The position numbers were made by a program, and so were the translations under genes. A stretch of DNA of 64,000 nt from Blautia massiliensis (ex Durand et al. 2017) (GTDB lineage: Bacteria; Bacillota; Clostridia; Lachnospirales; Lachnospiraceae). The stretch's first letter is position 1. Each line of letters opens with the position of its first letter. Below are positions 34,998-44,499 of the stretch, piece after piece. The stretch covers positions 62,001 through 126,000 of the forward strand of contig NZ_LN913006.1 of the NCBI RefSeq assembly GCF_001487165.1, written 5' to 3'. Under the pieces are notes generated by a model, which was given only the letters and a program-made list of their open reading frames with translations, was not told where the DNA came from and ran no database searches.

Positions 34998-35915
34998 ATG
35001 AAATTATTTTATGTGGTGCTAGTCATACTTTTATTTTATAATTTGGGATTGACACTTTATGTGTTTAAAATTAATAGAAGACTAAAAGAGTTCAATCAAA
35101 TACTTTTAGAAATAGAGAAAGGTCAAAGCAAACAAAAGCTTCTATTGAAAAAAAATAATAGGATAGATCAAGTTGGATTTAGAGTAAATTCTATATTGTA
35201 TAAATATGAAAAAAGGATTGAAGAGAGTAACATAGAGTTGGAAGCAAATAAGCAACTCATGACAAGTTTATCACATGATGTCAGAACACCCATGACAACC
35301 TTAATAGGGTATTTGGACGCTCTAGATTTAAAACTGGTAAGTTCAGATAAAGAGGAACAATATCTAAGACTAGCGAAAGAAAAGGCGTATGACTTAAAAA
35401 AATATATCGAAGTGTTATTCGAGTGGTTTAGGATTAATTCAGATGAGGAACAGTTGGAAATAAAAGCAGTTGACATTACTGAAGAAACCAGAAGGATTTT
35501 TTTGGATTGGATCCCTATAATAGAAGAACATCGAATAGGATATAATATAGAAATTCCTGAGAAAGCTATAATTGTTGAGATTGATGAGGATTGTTATATG
35601 AGGGCTATAAATAATATTGTGCAGAATATTTTTACTCATAGCAAAGCAGCAAACATATCAATAACAGCATCAGAGGGGAATGGTAAATTTAGACTCGAGA
35701 TAGGTGATGATGGGATAGGGATAGCAAAGGAAGATTTGAATTATATTTTTGAAAGATTATACCAGTGTAATAAAGGAAGATCCGGAAAAGGGAATGGACT
35801 GGGATTAAATATTTCAAAATTATTGCTAGAGAAAATGGGTGGGACAATTAGTGCATTTAGTGAACCGGGTAAAGGAACAGTATTTTGTATTGAATTTTCA
35901 GTTATACAAAGGTAA
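34998..35915 (+). CDS. lanK: Sensor histidine kinase of the lantibiotic locus
   Basis: This 305-aa kinase has a single membrane segment (residues about 3-23), a short linker, the H box SHDVRTPMT (about 92), the N box NNIVQNIFTH (about 205) and the G box GKGNGLGLNISK. Minimal extracellular sequence suggests sensing at the membrane or through the ABC transporter. It follows the response regulator by 5 bp and resembles the lone kinase of block I. Confidence 0.88.
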   Translation: MKLFYVVLVILLFYNLGLTLYVFKINRRLKEFNQILLEIEKGQSKQKLLLKKNNRIDQVGFRVNSILYKYEKRIEESNIELEANKQLMTSLSHDVRTPMTTLIGYLDALDLKLVSSDKEEQYLRLAKEKAYDLKKYIEVLFEWFRINSDEEQLEIKAVDITEETRRIFLDWIPIIEEHRIGYNIEIPEKAIIVEIDEDCYMRAINNIVQNIFTHSKAANISITASEGNGKFRLEIGDDGIGIAKEDLNYIFERLYQCNKGRSGKGNGLGLNISKLLLEKMGGTISAFSEPGKGTVFCIEFSVIQR

Positions 35916-35917
35916 CA

Positions 35918-35950
35918 AAAAAGATGATACGTTCGAGTATCATCTTTTTC
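35918..35950 (+). terminator. Terminator after the two-component system
   Basis: AAAAAGATGATAC and GTATCATCTTTTT form a 13-bp stem with a GTTCGA loop, ending in T-rich sequence. It separates the regulatory genes from lanFEG. Confidence 0.85.
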
Positions 35951-35968
35951 GTATTAAATAAATTACAA

Positions 35969-36018
35969 GGTTCTTGTCAGGTTTCTGTCAGGTTCCTGTC
36001 AGAAAAATATATTATACT
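35969..36018 (+). promoter_or_regulatory. Three 11-bp direct repeats and promoter of lanFEG
   Basis: GGTTCTTGTCA, GGTTTCTGTCA and GGTTCCTGTCA follow one another without gaps (35969-36001). TATACT lies at 36013-36018, placing the third repeat over the -35 site. Head-to-tail repeats one helical turn apart are typical OmpR-type regulator boxes. The neighbouring response regulator is the likely ligand. Confidence 0.75.
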
Positions 36019-36054
36019 GTAAAACATAGAAGATTCTGAAAGGAGAAAAACCAA

Positions 36055-36978
36055 ATGTCACAATACATTATACAAACACGTGATTTAACTAAAACATATG
36101 GAGAACAGAAAAGTGTTTCCAATCTAAATATGCATGTAAGAAAAGGAAAGATATATGGACTCTTAGGGAGAAATGGAGCTGGAAAAACCACAACTATGAA
36201 AATGCTGCTAAACCTCATAGAACCGACATCAGGTTCCATACGTATTTTTAATAGAGATATAAGGCTTGAAGAGAAAAAAATATTACCTCGAATAGGATCA
36301 CTGATTGAAAGTCCTGGATTTTACCCTAATTTGACAGGTACGGAAAATCTTAGAATTTTTGCGAAATTGAGAGGAATCCCAAGAACTGATGCTATCGAAC
36401 AGGCATTAAAACTTGTTAATTTACCCTACAAAGATAAAAAGTTATATTCGCAGTATTCATTAGGAATGAAACAGCGATTAGCTATAGCATTAGCGGTAAT
36501 GCATGATCCAGAAATATTAATTTTGGATGAACCAATTAATGGCTTAGATCCGATAGGAATCGCAGAAATAAGAACATTTATAGAAGATTTATCTAAAAAT
36601 AGAGGGAAAACTATATTGATCTCTAGCCATATACTTTCAGAAATTGCTGTTTTAGCAGACGATATTGGTATTATTGATAAAGGCGTACTCATTGAAGAGG
36701 GAAGTATGAAGGAATTAGAAGAAAAAAATGGAAAATATGTACACTTCAAGGTTTCTGATAATGCCCAAGCAGCAAGAATACTGTCAGTGTATTATAAAGA
36801 ATCAAATTTTAAGGTATCAGGAAACCAAGATATAAATGTGTATAATCTCAGTATATCAATACCAGATATAGTTCGTTCCTTTGTTCAAGAAGGAGTAGAC
36901 GTGATGGACGCTCATTTGTGTGAAGATACTTTAGAGGACTATTTTAAAAAAGTGACAGGAGGGGAAGGAATTGCTTGA
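36055..36978 (+). CDS. lanF: Lantibiotic self-protection ABC ATPase (BcrA-like)
   Basis: This 307-aa ATPase starts after GAAAGGAGAAAAACCAA. Walker A is GLLGRNGAGKTTTMK (about 36-50), signature YSLGMKQRLAIAL (about 139) and Walker B ILILDEPINGLDP. The C-terminal 90 residues match the BcrA/LanF extension. With LanE and LanG it would expel the lantibiotic from the membrane. It overlaps lanE by 8 bp. Confidence 0.9.
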   Translation: MSQYIIQTRDLTKTYGEQKSVSNLNMHVRKGKIYGLLGRNGAGKTTTMKMLLNLIEPTSGSIRIFNRDIRLEEKKILPRIGSLIESPGFYPNLTGTENLRIFAKLRGIPRTDAIEQALKLVNLPYKDKKLYSQYSLGMKQRLAIALAVMHDPEILILDEPINGLDPIGIAEIRTFIEDLSKNRGKTILISSHILSEIAVLADDIGIIDKGVLIEEGSMKELEEKNGKYVHFKVSDNAQAARILSVYYKESNFKVSGNQDINVYNLSISIPDIVRSFVQEGVDVMDAHLCEDTLEDYFKKVTGGEGIA

Positions 36979-37780
36979 TTTAGTCAGATGTGAGTTTACA
37001 AAATTGAAAAGAAGGAAAATCACGCTCATGCTGATTGTATTATCATGTTTTTTCCCCTTAATTGTGGTTATGACAACTAAGAACGGGATGTCTGGTGATC
37101 TGAGCACACATTATTTGAAAATGAGGTTTGATTTATCCTTTACTATGACACAGGGCTATGGTCTTGTATTCCTTGCACCTTGTTTAATAGGAATGCTTGC
37201 GACAATCTTGTTCTTTATGGAACGAGATAATGATACATTTAAAAATATTAAAACAGTGCCCGTGACAATTACCAAAATGATCCTTGCAAAGATCTGTGTA
37301 CTTTTTATATATGGAACTCTTTTTAGCCTGACGAGTGTATCATTTACAATATTCTTTTCATGGATATTGAAGGTTGGTATTATATATGATTTAGCATACA
37401 AGCTAGGATTTAGTATTATATTTGGGCTTGTGATAACGATAGCGTCACTTCCTATTGTGGTTATAATAGTATATTTTAATAAATCCTATTTAGTGTCTAC
37501 ATTGTTGGCATTTTTTTATTCGATTCTAAATTGGGGAATTATCGGTTTATTTGAAACAATGGCAGTGAAAGGTACCGCAAAATTTCTAAATCTATTTCCA
37601 GTTATATGTGCGATGGACTGGACAAGCGGTAAACTGGTAGATCATGTAATAAAAGATAATTTGTCAAAAGAAGCATATATTATGTTTCCGTCAGATCTTT
37701 ATGCATTTTTGGTATTAGGAGTAACATTGTTCTTATCTTTAATGCTTATGATTAGATTTTATAAAAAATGGACGAGGTAA
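36971..37780 (+). CDS. lanE: Lantibiotic self-protection ABC permease
   Basis: This 269-aa permease begins with TTG at 36971 after GGAGGGGAAGGAA, overlapping lanF. Six hydrophobic segments and the opening LVRCEFTKLKRRK are typical of ABC-2-type LanE/G permeases. It pairs with lanG, 5 bp downstream. Confidence 0.87.
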   Translation: MLDLVRCEFTKLKRRKITLMLIVLSCFFPLIVVMTTKNGMSGDLSTHYLKMRFDLSFTMTQGYGLVFLAPCLIGMLATILFFMERDNDTFKNIKTVPVTITKMILAKICVLFIYGTLFSLTSVSFTIFFSWILKVGIIYDLAYKLGFSIIFGLVITIASLPIVVIIVYFNKSYLVSTLLAFFYSILNWGIIGLFETMAVKGTAKFLNLFPVICAMDWTSGKLVDHVIKDNLSKEAYIMFPSDLYAFLVLGVTLFLSLMLMIRFYKKWTR

Positions 37781-37785
37781 TTTAA

Positions 37786-38571
37786 ATGGGAAATATTATA
37801 TCAACAGAGTTATTAAAAATTAAAAGATATTCAGTTGTAAAAGCTGGATTAGTTATGATGTCGCTATCTGTGTTAATGAGTTGCTTTTATTCAACTGCAA
37901 GCACAAATAAAGTATGGGATTTTCAGTATTTTATACAGCAGGTAATTATTAGTAATTGTACATTATTTTTCCCGATTATTATTACATTAGTCGCTGTGTA
38001 CATTATTTCCAGAGAAACAACAGATGATACATTAAAATCTATTTTAACAGTACCTATTTCATATAAAAAGTTACTTATTGCTAAATTTTGGCTGCTTTTA
38101 TTTTTAACTATAGTATTTAGTATTTTTAACGCTCTTTTGTCAATATGTTTTAATGCTTTTTTAGGATTTTCTGGAATGAATATTCATATGATGCTGATGT
38201 CAGCCGCTCAGATTATTGTATCTGACATATTGGTGTATATATCAGTACTTCCCATTATTATTGTTTGTGCTTTTGCAGAAGGAAAATCATTGCTGGGAGT
38301 TGCCGTTGCATTCATCTACGGATATTTTGCAACAATGGAAGGAAGTATGCTTAATTGGTTTCCAATCAAGGCTGCAATGATACTTGTTGATCCTAAATGC
38401 GGAAGCGAATATGGAATAACATATAAAATTCCTCCTGCGGCGATGTCTATAATTGGGGTTTTGGTGGTTTCCATACTATTGTTTCAAATGCTAAACAGAA
38501 CCAAAAAGAATGTTTATATGAAATCAAAAAGAAAAGTAAAGGTAAAACAAACAAGACGGAAAGGGTGGTAA
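37786..38571 (+). CDS. lanG: Lantibiotic self-protection ABC permease
   Basis: This 261-aa, six-helix permease starts with the same NIISTELLKIKR amphipathic opening seen in this family and ends in a Lys/Arg-rich tail (KSKRKVKVKQTRRKGW). It completes LanFEG. The 280-bp gap that follows holds a probable gene remnant and then lanA. Confidence 0.87.
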   Translation: MGNIISTELLKIKRYSVVKAGLVMMSLSVLMSCFYSTASTNKVWDFQYFIQQVIISNCTLFFPIIITLVAVYIISRETTDDTLKSILTVPISYKKLLIAKFWLLLFLTIVFSIFNALLSICFNAFLGFSGMNIHMMLMSAAQIIVSDILVYISVLPIIIVCAFAEGKSLLGVAVAFIYGYFATMEGSMLNWFPIKAAMILVDPKCGSEYGITYKIPPAAMSIIGVLVVSILLFQMLNRTKKNVYMKSKRKVKVKQTRRKGW

Positions 38572-38660
38572 AAAATGGTGGATTGAATGTAAAGAAATGT
38601 TGTCCGTAATCATAATCATAAACAATTTTAATATATGTTTGTAAGGAAGGAGAAGAGAAA

Positions 38661-38868
38661 ATACATACTGCTAGTCAAGTGAACTTAACAGAACCTTTTA
38701 AGGAAATGAGAAATGAAAAAATAAATATCTTAGGATGAACCTGAAGGGTTCTGTATTCCTGCAGTATTTTGTGAAAAATTAAATCGTATAGATATAGACA
38801 TTTTGAATTTACATATGGTATCTATGCAAGAAGCAGTTAGGAGCGTGCCTTATGAAGAAAAATTATAG
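38661..38868 (+). pseudogene. Frameshifted small gene before lanA
   Basis: AAGGAAGGAGAAG precedes a frame that opens with ATA rather than ATG (I-H-T-A-S-Q-V-N-L-T-E-P-F-K-E-M...) and stops at 38736. The next frame continues from 38734 (D-E-P-E-G-F-C-I-P-A-V-F-C-E-K-L-N...) to a stop at 38866-38868, inside the lanA start region. Removing one G at 38733-38734 joins them into about 68 residues. The ribosome site, continuous coding sense across the shift and AT-rich composition suggest a decayed small protein of unknown family. Confidence 0.4.
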
Positions 38869-39052
38869 AAATCCAATGACAAGACCAGAAAATTTTATGA
38901 ATCCGGCAGGAAATGTAATGAAGGAAATTAAAGAGGCGGATTTAAACAATTTTTCCGCAGGTGCTGGTGAACCAAGAGTTTCCGATGGCTCTCAGTTCTG
39001 TACATCAACAAAAGAATGTAACTGGGGAACAATTATGTTTGTTTGCTGTTAG
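38852..39052 (+). CDS. lanA: Type II lantibiotic precursor, plantaricin C/mersacidin-like core
   Basis: This 66-aa precursor starts after AGGAGCGTGCCTT. The leader is residues 1 to about 39, with acidic EIKEADLNNF before a Gly/Ala cleavage site (SAGAG). The core starts about residue 40 and holds four Cys (C50, C56, C65, C66) and Ser/Thr at 44, 47, 51, 52, 53 and 60. The C-T-S-T-K-E-C stretch (50-56) matches the CTxTxEC lipid II-binding motif of mersacidin, lacticin 3147 alpha and plantaricin C. The end ...FVCC resembles plantaricin C. LanM and LanT follow directly. Exact cleavage is uncertain. Confidence 0.87.
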   Translation: MKKNYRNPMTRPENFMNPAGNVMKEIKEADLNNFSAGAGEPRVSDGSQFCTSTKECNWGTIMFVCC

Positions 39053-39168
39053 TTTATGAGAGTGGTATGAAACCACAGGTATGATGACTACTGAATGAAT
39101 AGGTTTGGCTTCTATGCATAGATATCATATGCAAATTCAAAATTTTTTACGTAATGGAGGAGATTATT

Positions 39169-42100
39169 ATGGATAAAAATAATTGTGACAATAATTCCTA
39201 TTTTTATGAAAGAAATTATTATAAGGATGTTCCAATCAAAGATACTCAAATATTAGAATATTGGAATAACATTTTAGGTAAAGATGTTATTGAATTAATA
39301 GATAAGGCTTATGGGGTTTCTATAGAGCAGATATTATTTTCAGAGTATTCGTTAAATCATAAATATATTAGCTTTGCAACGTTAAATCAGGAATATTCTG
39401 ATATGTGTAATGAGAAGGCTATATCCTATTTGACTAAAAAAGGAACAAAAGTATTATTTGATCAATTTGTTCTCAGGTTTCTGGGATATGGGAAACGGGT
39501 TTTAGAAAGAAAGAGTAGAAAAGGATATATTGTTAAAGTAGTTCAGGACTGTTTTTTGAAAAATTTAGCGGAAAGGATTTTAGATGTTTCTTTAAGCACT
39601 CTTATTTTTGAAATGTATTTAGCAAAAGAACAAGGAGAACTTAGAGGAAATGATGAAGCAGAAGAATATAAAGACTATAATCAGAGATTTCTTGGTAATG
39701 ATAAGTATATAAAAGAATTATTTTCCATATATCCAGGTCTTAAAAGAATGCTGATAGAATTAATGGAAAATTTGGCAAATAATTATATATTATTGCAGGA
39801 AAGAATGGAAAAGGATACTTTACTTTTAGAAGATAAATTTGGTGGGAAAAAGGGCTGGACTGAAGTAAAAAACATAAGAACGAGTGGTTCAGATTCACAT
39901 AAGAAAGGAAATAGTGTTTTTTTAATTCAGTTTCAAGATGGAAGAAAAATAGTTTATAAACCACACGGACTGAAGGTGGAGAAAGCATATCAGTCATTTT
40001 TGGAGTTTATTTCTTCCAATTGTAAAAAGGACTTTAAGCAATTTTTGATTTTAGATTGTGGGGACTATGGATGGGAAGAATTTGTAGTTAATCTTCCTTG
40101 TAACAGTGAGGCTGAAGTCAGGAATTATTATTATCGGATAGGAGTGCTTGTTTTTTGCAATTATATATTAAATGTCAATGATATACATACTGAAAATCTT
40201 ATTGCTAATGGGGGATATCCGGTTGTTGTAGATGCCGAGACTGTCTTAGATAATAAAAGGGACAAAAAGAAAAAATCAGGTAGAGAAAAAATTTACGATA
40301 AGATACATGAATCAGTGTTGTATTCTGGAGTACTGCCTTTTTATAAATACACTAAAAATGGAAAAGGTATAAATATGAGTGCTCTTAATGGCCAAGAGGG
40401 AGAGCAATATCCAATACTGATTCCAAGATTAAAAAATGCTGGGACATCAAATATGCATTATGAATATGAAAGACCTATTACTCAAGCTAGTAATAATTTA
40501 CTGAGACTGGGGGAAAAGGTAAAAGAACCTAATCAGTATATAGATGAGATATGCGAAGGTTTTTTTGACGCATATACATTTTGTTTGGACAATAAGAAGC
40601 TTATATTAAACTATGTTTCGATATTTGAAAATATTGAAGTTAGGCATTTAGTCCAAGATACTCAGCGGTATTCCATGCTATTGCACACATCATACAATCC
40701 GGATTTTCTTCAAGATGCGAAAGATAGGCAACTATTTTTGTGTGCAGTGTTAAAAAATGTGGAACAGATGCAAGGGAATATGGAAATTGCAAAACTGGAA
40801 ATAAAGGATATGCTGAATATGGATATTCCATATTTTTATAGCAATACTTCAAAAGAAGATCTTTATGGATCAGAAGGGGAAGTGGTGAAGAACTATTTTG
40901 CTGAGTCTAGTATTCAACATCTTAGAAATAAGATCTGTTCTATGGGCAAGAAAGATAGAGAAGAACAGATTAGATTTATAAAAATAATTTTAACAGATTT
41001 GAATGATGTAAAAGTTGAGAAACCTAAAAAAGATATAAATGAACTTTGTATAAGTAGAAGCGATAATGAACATGGACAAAAGGAATATAAAAAAAATGCC
41101 ATATTAAAAATTTTACATACATTAGAGCAAAAAGCTTTTTATGGTGATGATGGGCAGGATATAAATTGGATAGGAATAACATCTATTGGAAATTCTGAAA
41201 ATTCTTCTTGGAATATCCAACCATTAGGGGTTTATTTATATGAAGGATTAGGAGGAATTGCCCTTTTTTATAATGCACTACAGCAATCAGATTTTGATGT
41301 GGATTTGTCAGCAGCCTGCAAAGCATTTGAGACCATGATGTTTCAATATACCGATGATATGTTGGAACGATCCACGGATTTAGAAAAGGAAAGTAGCGGT
41401 GCTTATGCGGGGGAAGCTTCTGTTATATATGTATACGAAGTTTTATATAAGATAACAGGAAAACAAAAATATTTAGAATATGCAGAAAAACATTGCAAAA
41501 TTTTAGAGTATGCATTGAAAGCAGATGAAAATAATGATCTGATTTATGGTAATGCAGGTGCCGTTATTGTTCTTCTTAATCTTTATCACTTAGCTCAAAA
41601 GGATATATATTTGCAATTGGCGTGCGAAGCAGGGAACATTCTTATAAAAAATCAGAATAAGGGTAAGTGGTGCTGCGGAAACGGGCAGAGCTTATCTGGG
41701 CTGTCACATGGAATTACAGGTATAATTTATGCTCTTACAAAGTTAAATAATGAGCAATTTCATATTGAATATCAAAAGGCAATACACTCTGGATTAATAT
41801 ATGAAAATACCATGTATTCTGATAAATATAATAATTGGTTAGACAATCGGGAGGAGGCAAAAAAAGAAGAAAACTCTGATAATAGATGCATGGCAGCATG
41901 GTGTCATGGGGCACCAGGGATTTTATTGGCAAGAAGTAAGATGTATAACCTGGTTAAAGACAGTAGTGATTATATAACAGTACAATGTGATATTGAACGT
42001 GCACTATTTGCGACAAAAATGTATGGATTTACAGATAATGACTGTCTATGTCATGGGAATTTGGGGAATACAGAAATATTACTTGAATATTCAAAAGAAT

Positions 42101-42306
42101 GTAATGATGAAGAAGTAAGACATATGATGTTGTCTGCGAGAACACAAATTGCTATGGATATTATAAATGAAAATTACGATTGTGCAAGGTCTTATTTGCA
42201 TGGGTATAAGATACCAGGATTTATGACAGGAATCTCAGGAATGGGATACTCTCTATTAAGAGATTTGTACCCAGAATTACCATGCATTTTGGCTCTGGAG
42301 ATTTAG
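39169..42306 (+). CDS. lanM: LanM bifunctional lanthipeptide synthetase
   Basis: This 1045-aa enzyme starts at ATG 39169 with GGAGG 10 nt upstream. It dehydrates Ser/Thr in LanA and forms the thioether rings. The N-terminal dehydratase domain covers about 1-690 (KIVYKPHGLKVEK, NDIHTENLIA, VVDAETVLDN are kinase-like active-site motifs). The C-terminal cyclase has the zinc ligands in CCGNGQSL (about 834), WCHGAPG (about 911) and CLCHGN (about 961). It appears intact. Confidence 0.95.
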   Translation: MDKNNCDNNSYFYERNYYKDVPIKDTQILEYWNNILGKDVIELIDKAYGVSIEQILFSEYSLNHKYISFATLNQEYSDMCNEKAISYLTKKGTKVLFDQFVLRFLGYGKRVLERKSRKGYIVKVVQDCFLKNLAERILDVSLSTLIFEMYLAKEQGELRGNDEAEEYKDYNQRFLGNDKYIKELFSIYPGLKRMLIELMENLANNYILLQERMEKDTLLLEDKFGGKKGWTEVKNIRTSGSDSHKKGNSVFLIQFQDGRKIVYKPHGLKVEKAYQSFLEFISSNCKKDFKQFLILDCGDYGWEEFVVNLPCNSEAEVRNYYYRIGVLVFCNYILNVNDIHTENLIANGGYPVVVDAETVLDNKRDKKKKSGREKIYDKIHESVLYSGVLPFYKYTKNGKGINMSALNGQEGEQYPILIPRLKNAGTSNMHYEYERPITQASNNLLRLGEKVKEPNQYIDEICEGFFDAYTFCLDNKKLILNYVSIFENIEVRHLVQDTQRYSMLLHTSYNPDFLQDAKDRQLFLCAVLKNVEQMQGNMEIAKLEIKDMLNMDIPYFYSNTSKEDLYGSEGEVVKNYFAESSIQHLRNKICSMGKKDREEQIRFIKIILTDLNDVKVEKPKKDINELCISRSDNEHGQKEYKKNAILKILHTLEQKAFYGDDGQDINWIGITSIGNSENSSWNIQPLGVYLYEGLGGIALFYNALQQSDFDVDLSAACKAFETMMFQYTDDMLERSTDLEKESSGAYAGEASVIYVYEVLYKITGKQKYLEYAEKHCKILEYALKADENNDLIYGNAGAVIVLLNLYHLAQKDIYLQLACEAGNILIKNQNKGKWCCGNGQSLSGLSHGITGIIYALTKLNNEQFHIEYQKAIHSGLIYENTMYSDKYNNWLDNREEAKKEENSDNRCMAAWCHGAPGILLARSKMYNLVKDSSDYITVQCDIERALFATKMYGFTDNDCLCHGNLGNTEILLEYSKECNDEEVRHMMLSARTQIAMDIINENYDCARSYLHGYKIPGFMTGISGMGYSLLRDLYPELPCILALEI

Positions 42307-42348
42307 GAGCGTAATTGCTAAGTAATATTTAACAAAGGGAGGAACTTG

Positions 42349-44445
42349 ATGTTTCAAAAAAAAGTGCATTATGTTTCACAGCTAGGAAGCATGGATTGTG
42401 GCATAGCATGTCTGACAATGATTCTTAATTATTACGGGTGTAAAAGTGATATCGTGGACATAGGGGCAGAGATTCAGATTGGCAGAGACGGTATGACCTT
42501 AGCTCAAATGAAAGAATTAGCAGAAAAGTATGGATTTAAATTTGCTGCATACCAGTATAATCATGAAGAAAAAAACTTAATAGAGTATCTTCCAGCCATT
42601 TTGTGTAATGATTCCCACTATGTGGTAGTTGATAAAACTAAGAAGAAAGGAAAATATATTCTGTTTGATCCAGCAAATGGAAAAAGAGTTGTCGATTTTT
42701 TAGAATTAAAAAACGGATACAAGGATATTCTTGTATCCGTTATTCCAAGTAGAAATATTAAGAAAATAAAAAAAACCAAATTTAAAATAGAGGTAAAATT
42801 CTCTCAATTTATGATTGCAATTATGTTGATGCTTATGTGTCAACTTATTACATTAGCTGTTCCAATGGTTGTGCAAAAAGTAATAGATAGTTTATCTTCT
42901 GCCCATATTACAATTCATATATGGAAAATTACACTTTTAGTTCTTCTGATTATGTGTGCCCATTTTGTATTGAGCTTACTAAGACAGAAAATTTTATTGA
43001 ATATTAACATGAAACTTTTTAAAACAATGATTTCTAATATGATTCATAAAATTTTCCGTTTGGATGTAAGTTTTTTTGAATGGCATTCCGCAGGTGACAT
43101 AGGGAACCGTTTCAATAGTATAAATCAGTTGAACGACATTCTTACCAATGGATTTATAAACATTATAATCCAAGGGATTACATCCTTGGTATGTTTAGCT
43201 GTTATGACCAGTATATCTCCATATTTGACTGCATTTGTTCTAGTTGTTTCTATTATACAGATCGCCATAATGATTTTATTAAATGGTAAAAATCTCATAA
43301 AGACGAAAGAGTATATATACTCACAGAGTACAATACAGGGAGAACTGATAGATACTCTGGAGAATATAATGGAAATAAAATGTATGGGGATGGATAATGC
43401 AGTTAAATCAAATTTACAAAATTCTTATAGTAAGTTAATAGAAAGATTCAAGGGAAAAACTCGAATTAGTAATTTGATGAATAGTTTTTCCTCAACCTTA
43501 AACTTGATTTTCCCTTTAATGATTTACGTGATTGGAAGTTATAGTGTGAAGCAAGGAGGGTTAACGATAGGACAACTTATAGCCTATGCAACCTTAGTGG
43601 GATATTTTACAGCACCTTTTACTACCGTTGTATTGTTGTTACCGAGTATCAATAGTATTAAAGAAGTGCTTTTACGTTATAAGGAACTAATGATTTTTAG
43701 AGAAAATTATCATACGGGAGTTCTTGTACCTGGAAAATTTGAAAATTTAAAAATAAGTTCGGTTTCATATTGCTACAATAGTGGGCAGGCATACGCATTG
43801 AATAATGTTTCTCTTGATCTTAGGCGAGGCGAGAGAATTGCTATTGTTGGTTTATCGGGTAGTGGAAAATCAACCTTGATAAAAGCCATACTGGGTGCCG
43901 TGGATATTAATCAAGGATGTATTGAGATAAATAATTATGATATCAGATCAATGTCGAAGGAACAGATTTATAAATGGTTTTCAGTAGTTACTCAAAATCC
44001 TATGTGCTTAAATGCAAGTATAAGAAAGAATATTGATATTATAGGTGATGCTCCGGATGAGAAAATATGGAAGGTACTAGACATTGTAGCATTAAAAGAG
44101 GAAGTTTTAAGTATGCCGTTGGGATTGGATACACTTGTTGGAGAAGGAGGACAAAATATTTCAGGTGGTCAAAAACAGCGTATTGCCATAGCAAGAGCTC
44201 TGCTTAGCGATACGGAGGTAGTTATTTTTGATGAAGCTACCAGTAATCTGGATCAGCTTACAGAAAAGAAAATTTATGATAACCTAAGGTCTACCAATAA
44301 AACGCAAATTATCATTACTCATAGACTTTCCTCTATTCGAGATACGGATTATATCTATGTATTGAACAGGGGAAGCATCATTGAACAGGGAACACATTTG
44401 GATTTGATGAAGAAAAAGGGATGGTATTTTGAGAGTATTCAATGA
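42349..44445 (+). CDS. lanT: LanT exporter with N-terminal C39 leader peptidase
   Basis: This 698-aa protein starts at ATG 42349, 6 nt after GGGAGG. The C39 peptidase (1-140) has catalytic C17 in GSMDCGIAC, His in DSHYVVVDK and Asp in FDPANGK. Six membrane segments follow, then an ATPase with Walker A GLSGSGKSTL (about 502), signature NISGGQKQR and Walker B VVIFDEATSNLD. It cuts the LanA leader after the Gly/Ala site and exports the product. Confidence 0.95.
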   Translation: MFQKKVHYVSQLGSMDCGIACLTMILNYYGCKSDIVDIGAEIQIGRDGMTLAQMKELAEKYGFKFAAYQYNHEEKNLIEYLPAILCNDSHYVVVDKTKKKGKYILFDPANGKRVVDFLELKNGYKDILVSVIPSRNIKKIKKTKFKIEVKFSQFMIAIMLMLMCQLITLAVPMVVQKVIDSLSSAHITIHIWKITLLVLLIMCAHFVLSLLRQKILLNINMKLFKTMISNMIHKIFRLDVSFFEWHSAGDIGNRFNSINQLNDILTNGFINIIIQGITSLVCLAVMTSISPYLTAFVLVVSIIQIAIMILLNGKNLIKTKEYIYSQSTIQGELIDTLENIMEIKCMGMDNAVKSNLQNSYSKLIERFKGKTRISNLMNSFSSTLNLIFPLMIYVIGSYSVKQGGLTIGQLIAYATLVGYFTAPFTTVVLLLPSINSIKEVLLRYKELMIFRENYHTGVLVPGKFENLKISSVSYCYNSGQAYALNNVSLDLRRGERIAIVGLSGSGKSTLIKAILGAVDINQGCIEINNYDIRSMSKEQIYKWFSVVTQNPMCLNASIRKNIDIIGDAPDEKIWKVLDIVALKEEVLSMPLGLDTLVGEGGQNISGGQKQRIAIARALLSDTEVVIFDEATSNLDQLTEKKIYDNLRSTNKTQIIITHRLSSIRDTDYIYVLNRGSIIEQGTHLDLMKKKGWYFESIQ

Positions 44446-44499
44446 CAGATAGGAATTAAATTATGATATGAAAAGCCATTGTATGGGGAGGTATTACAG

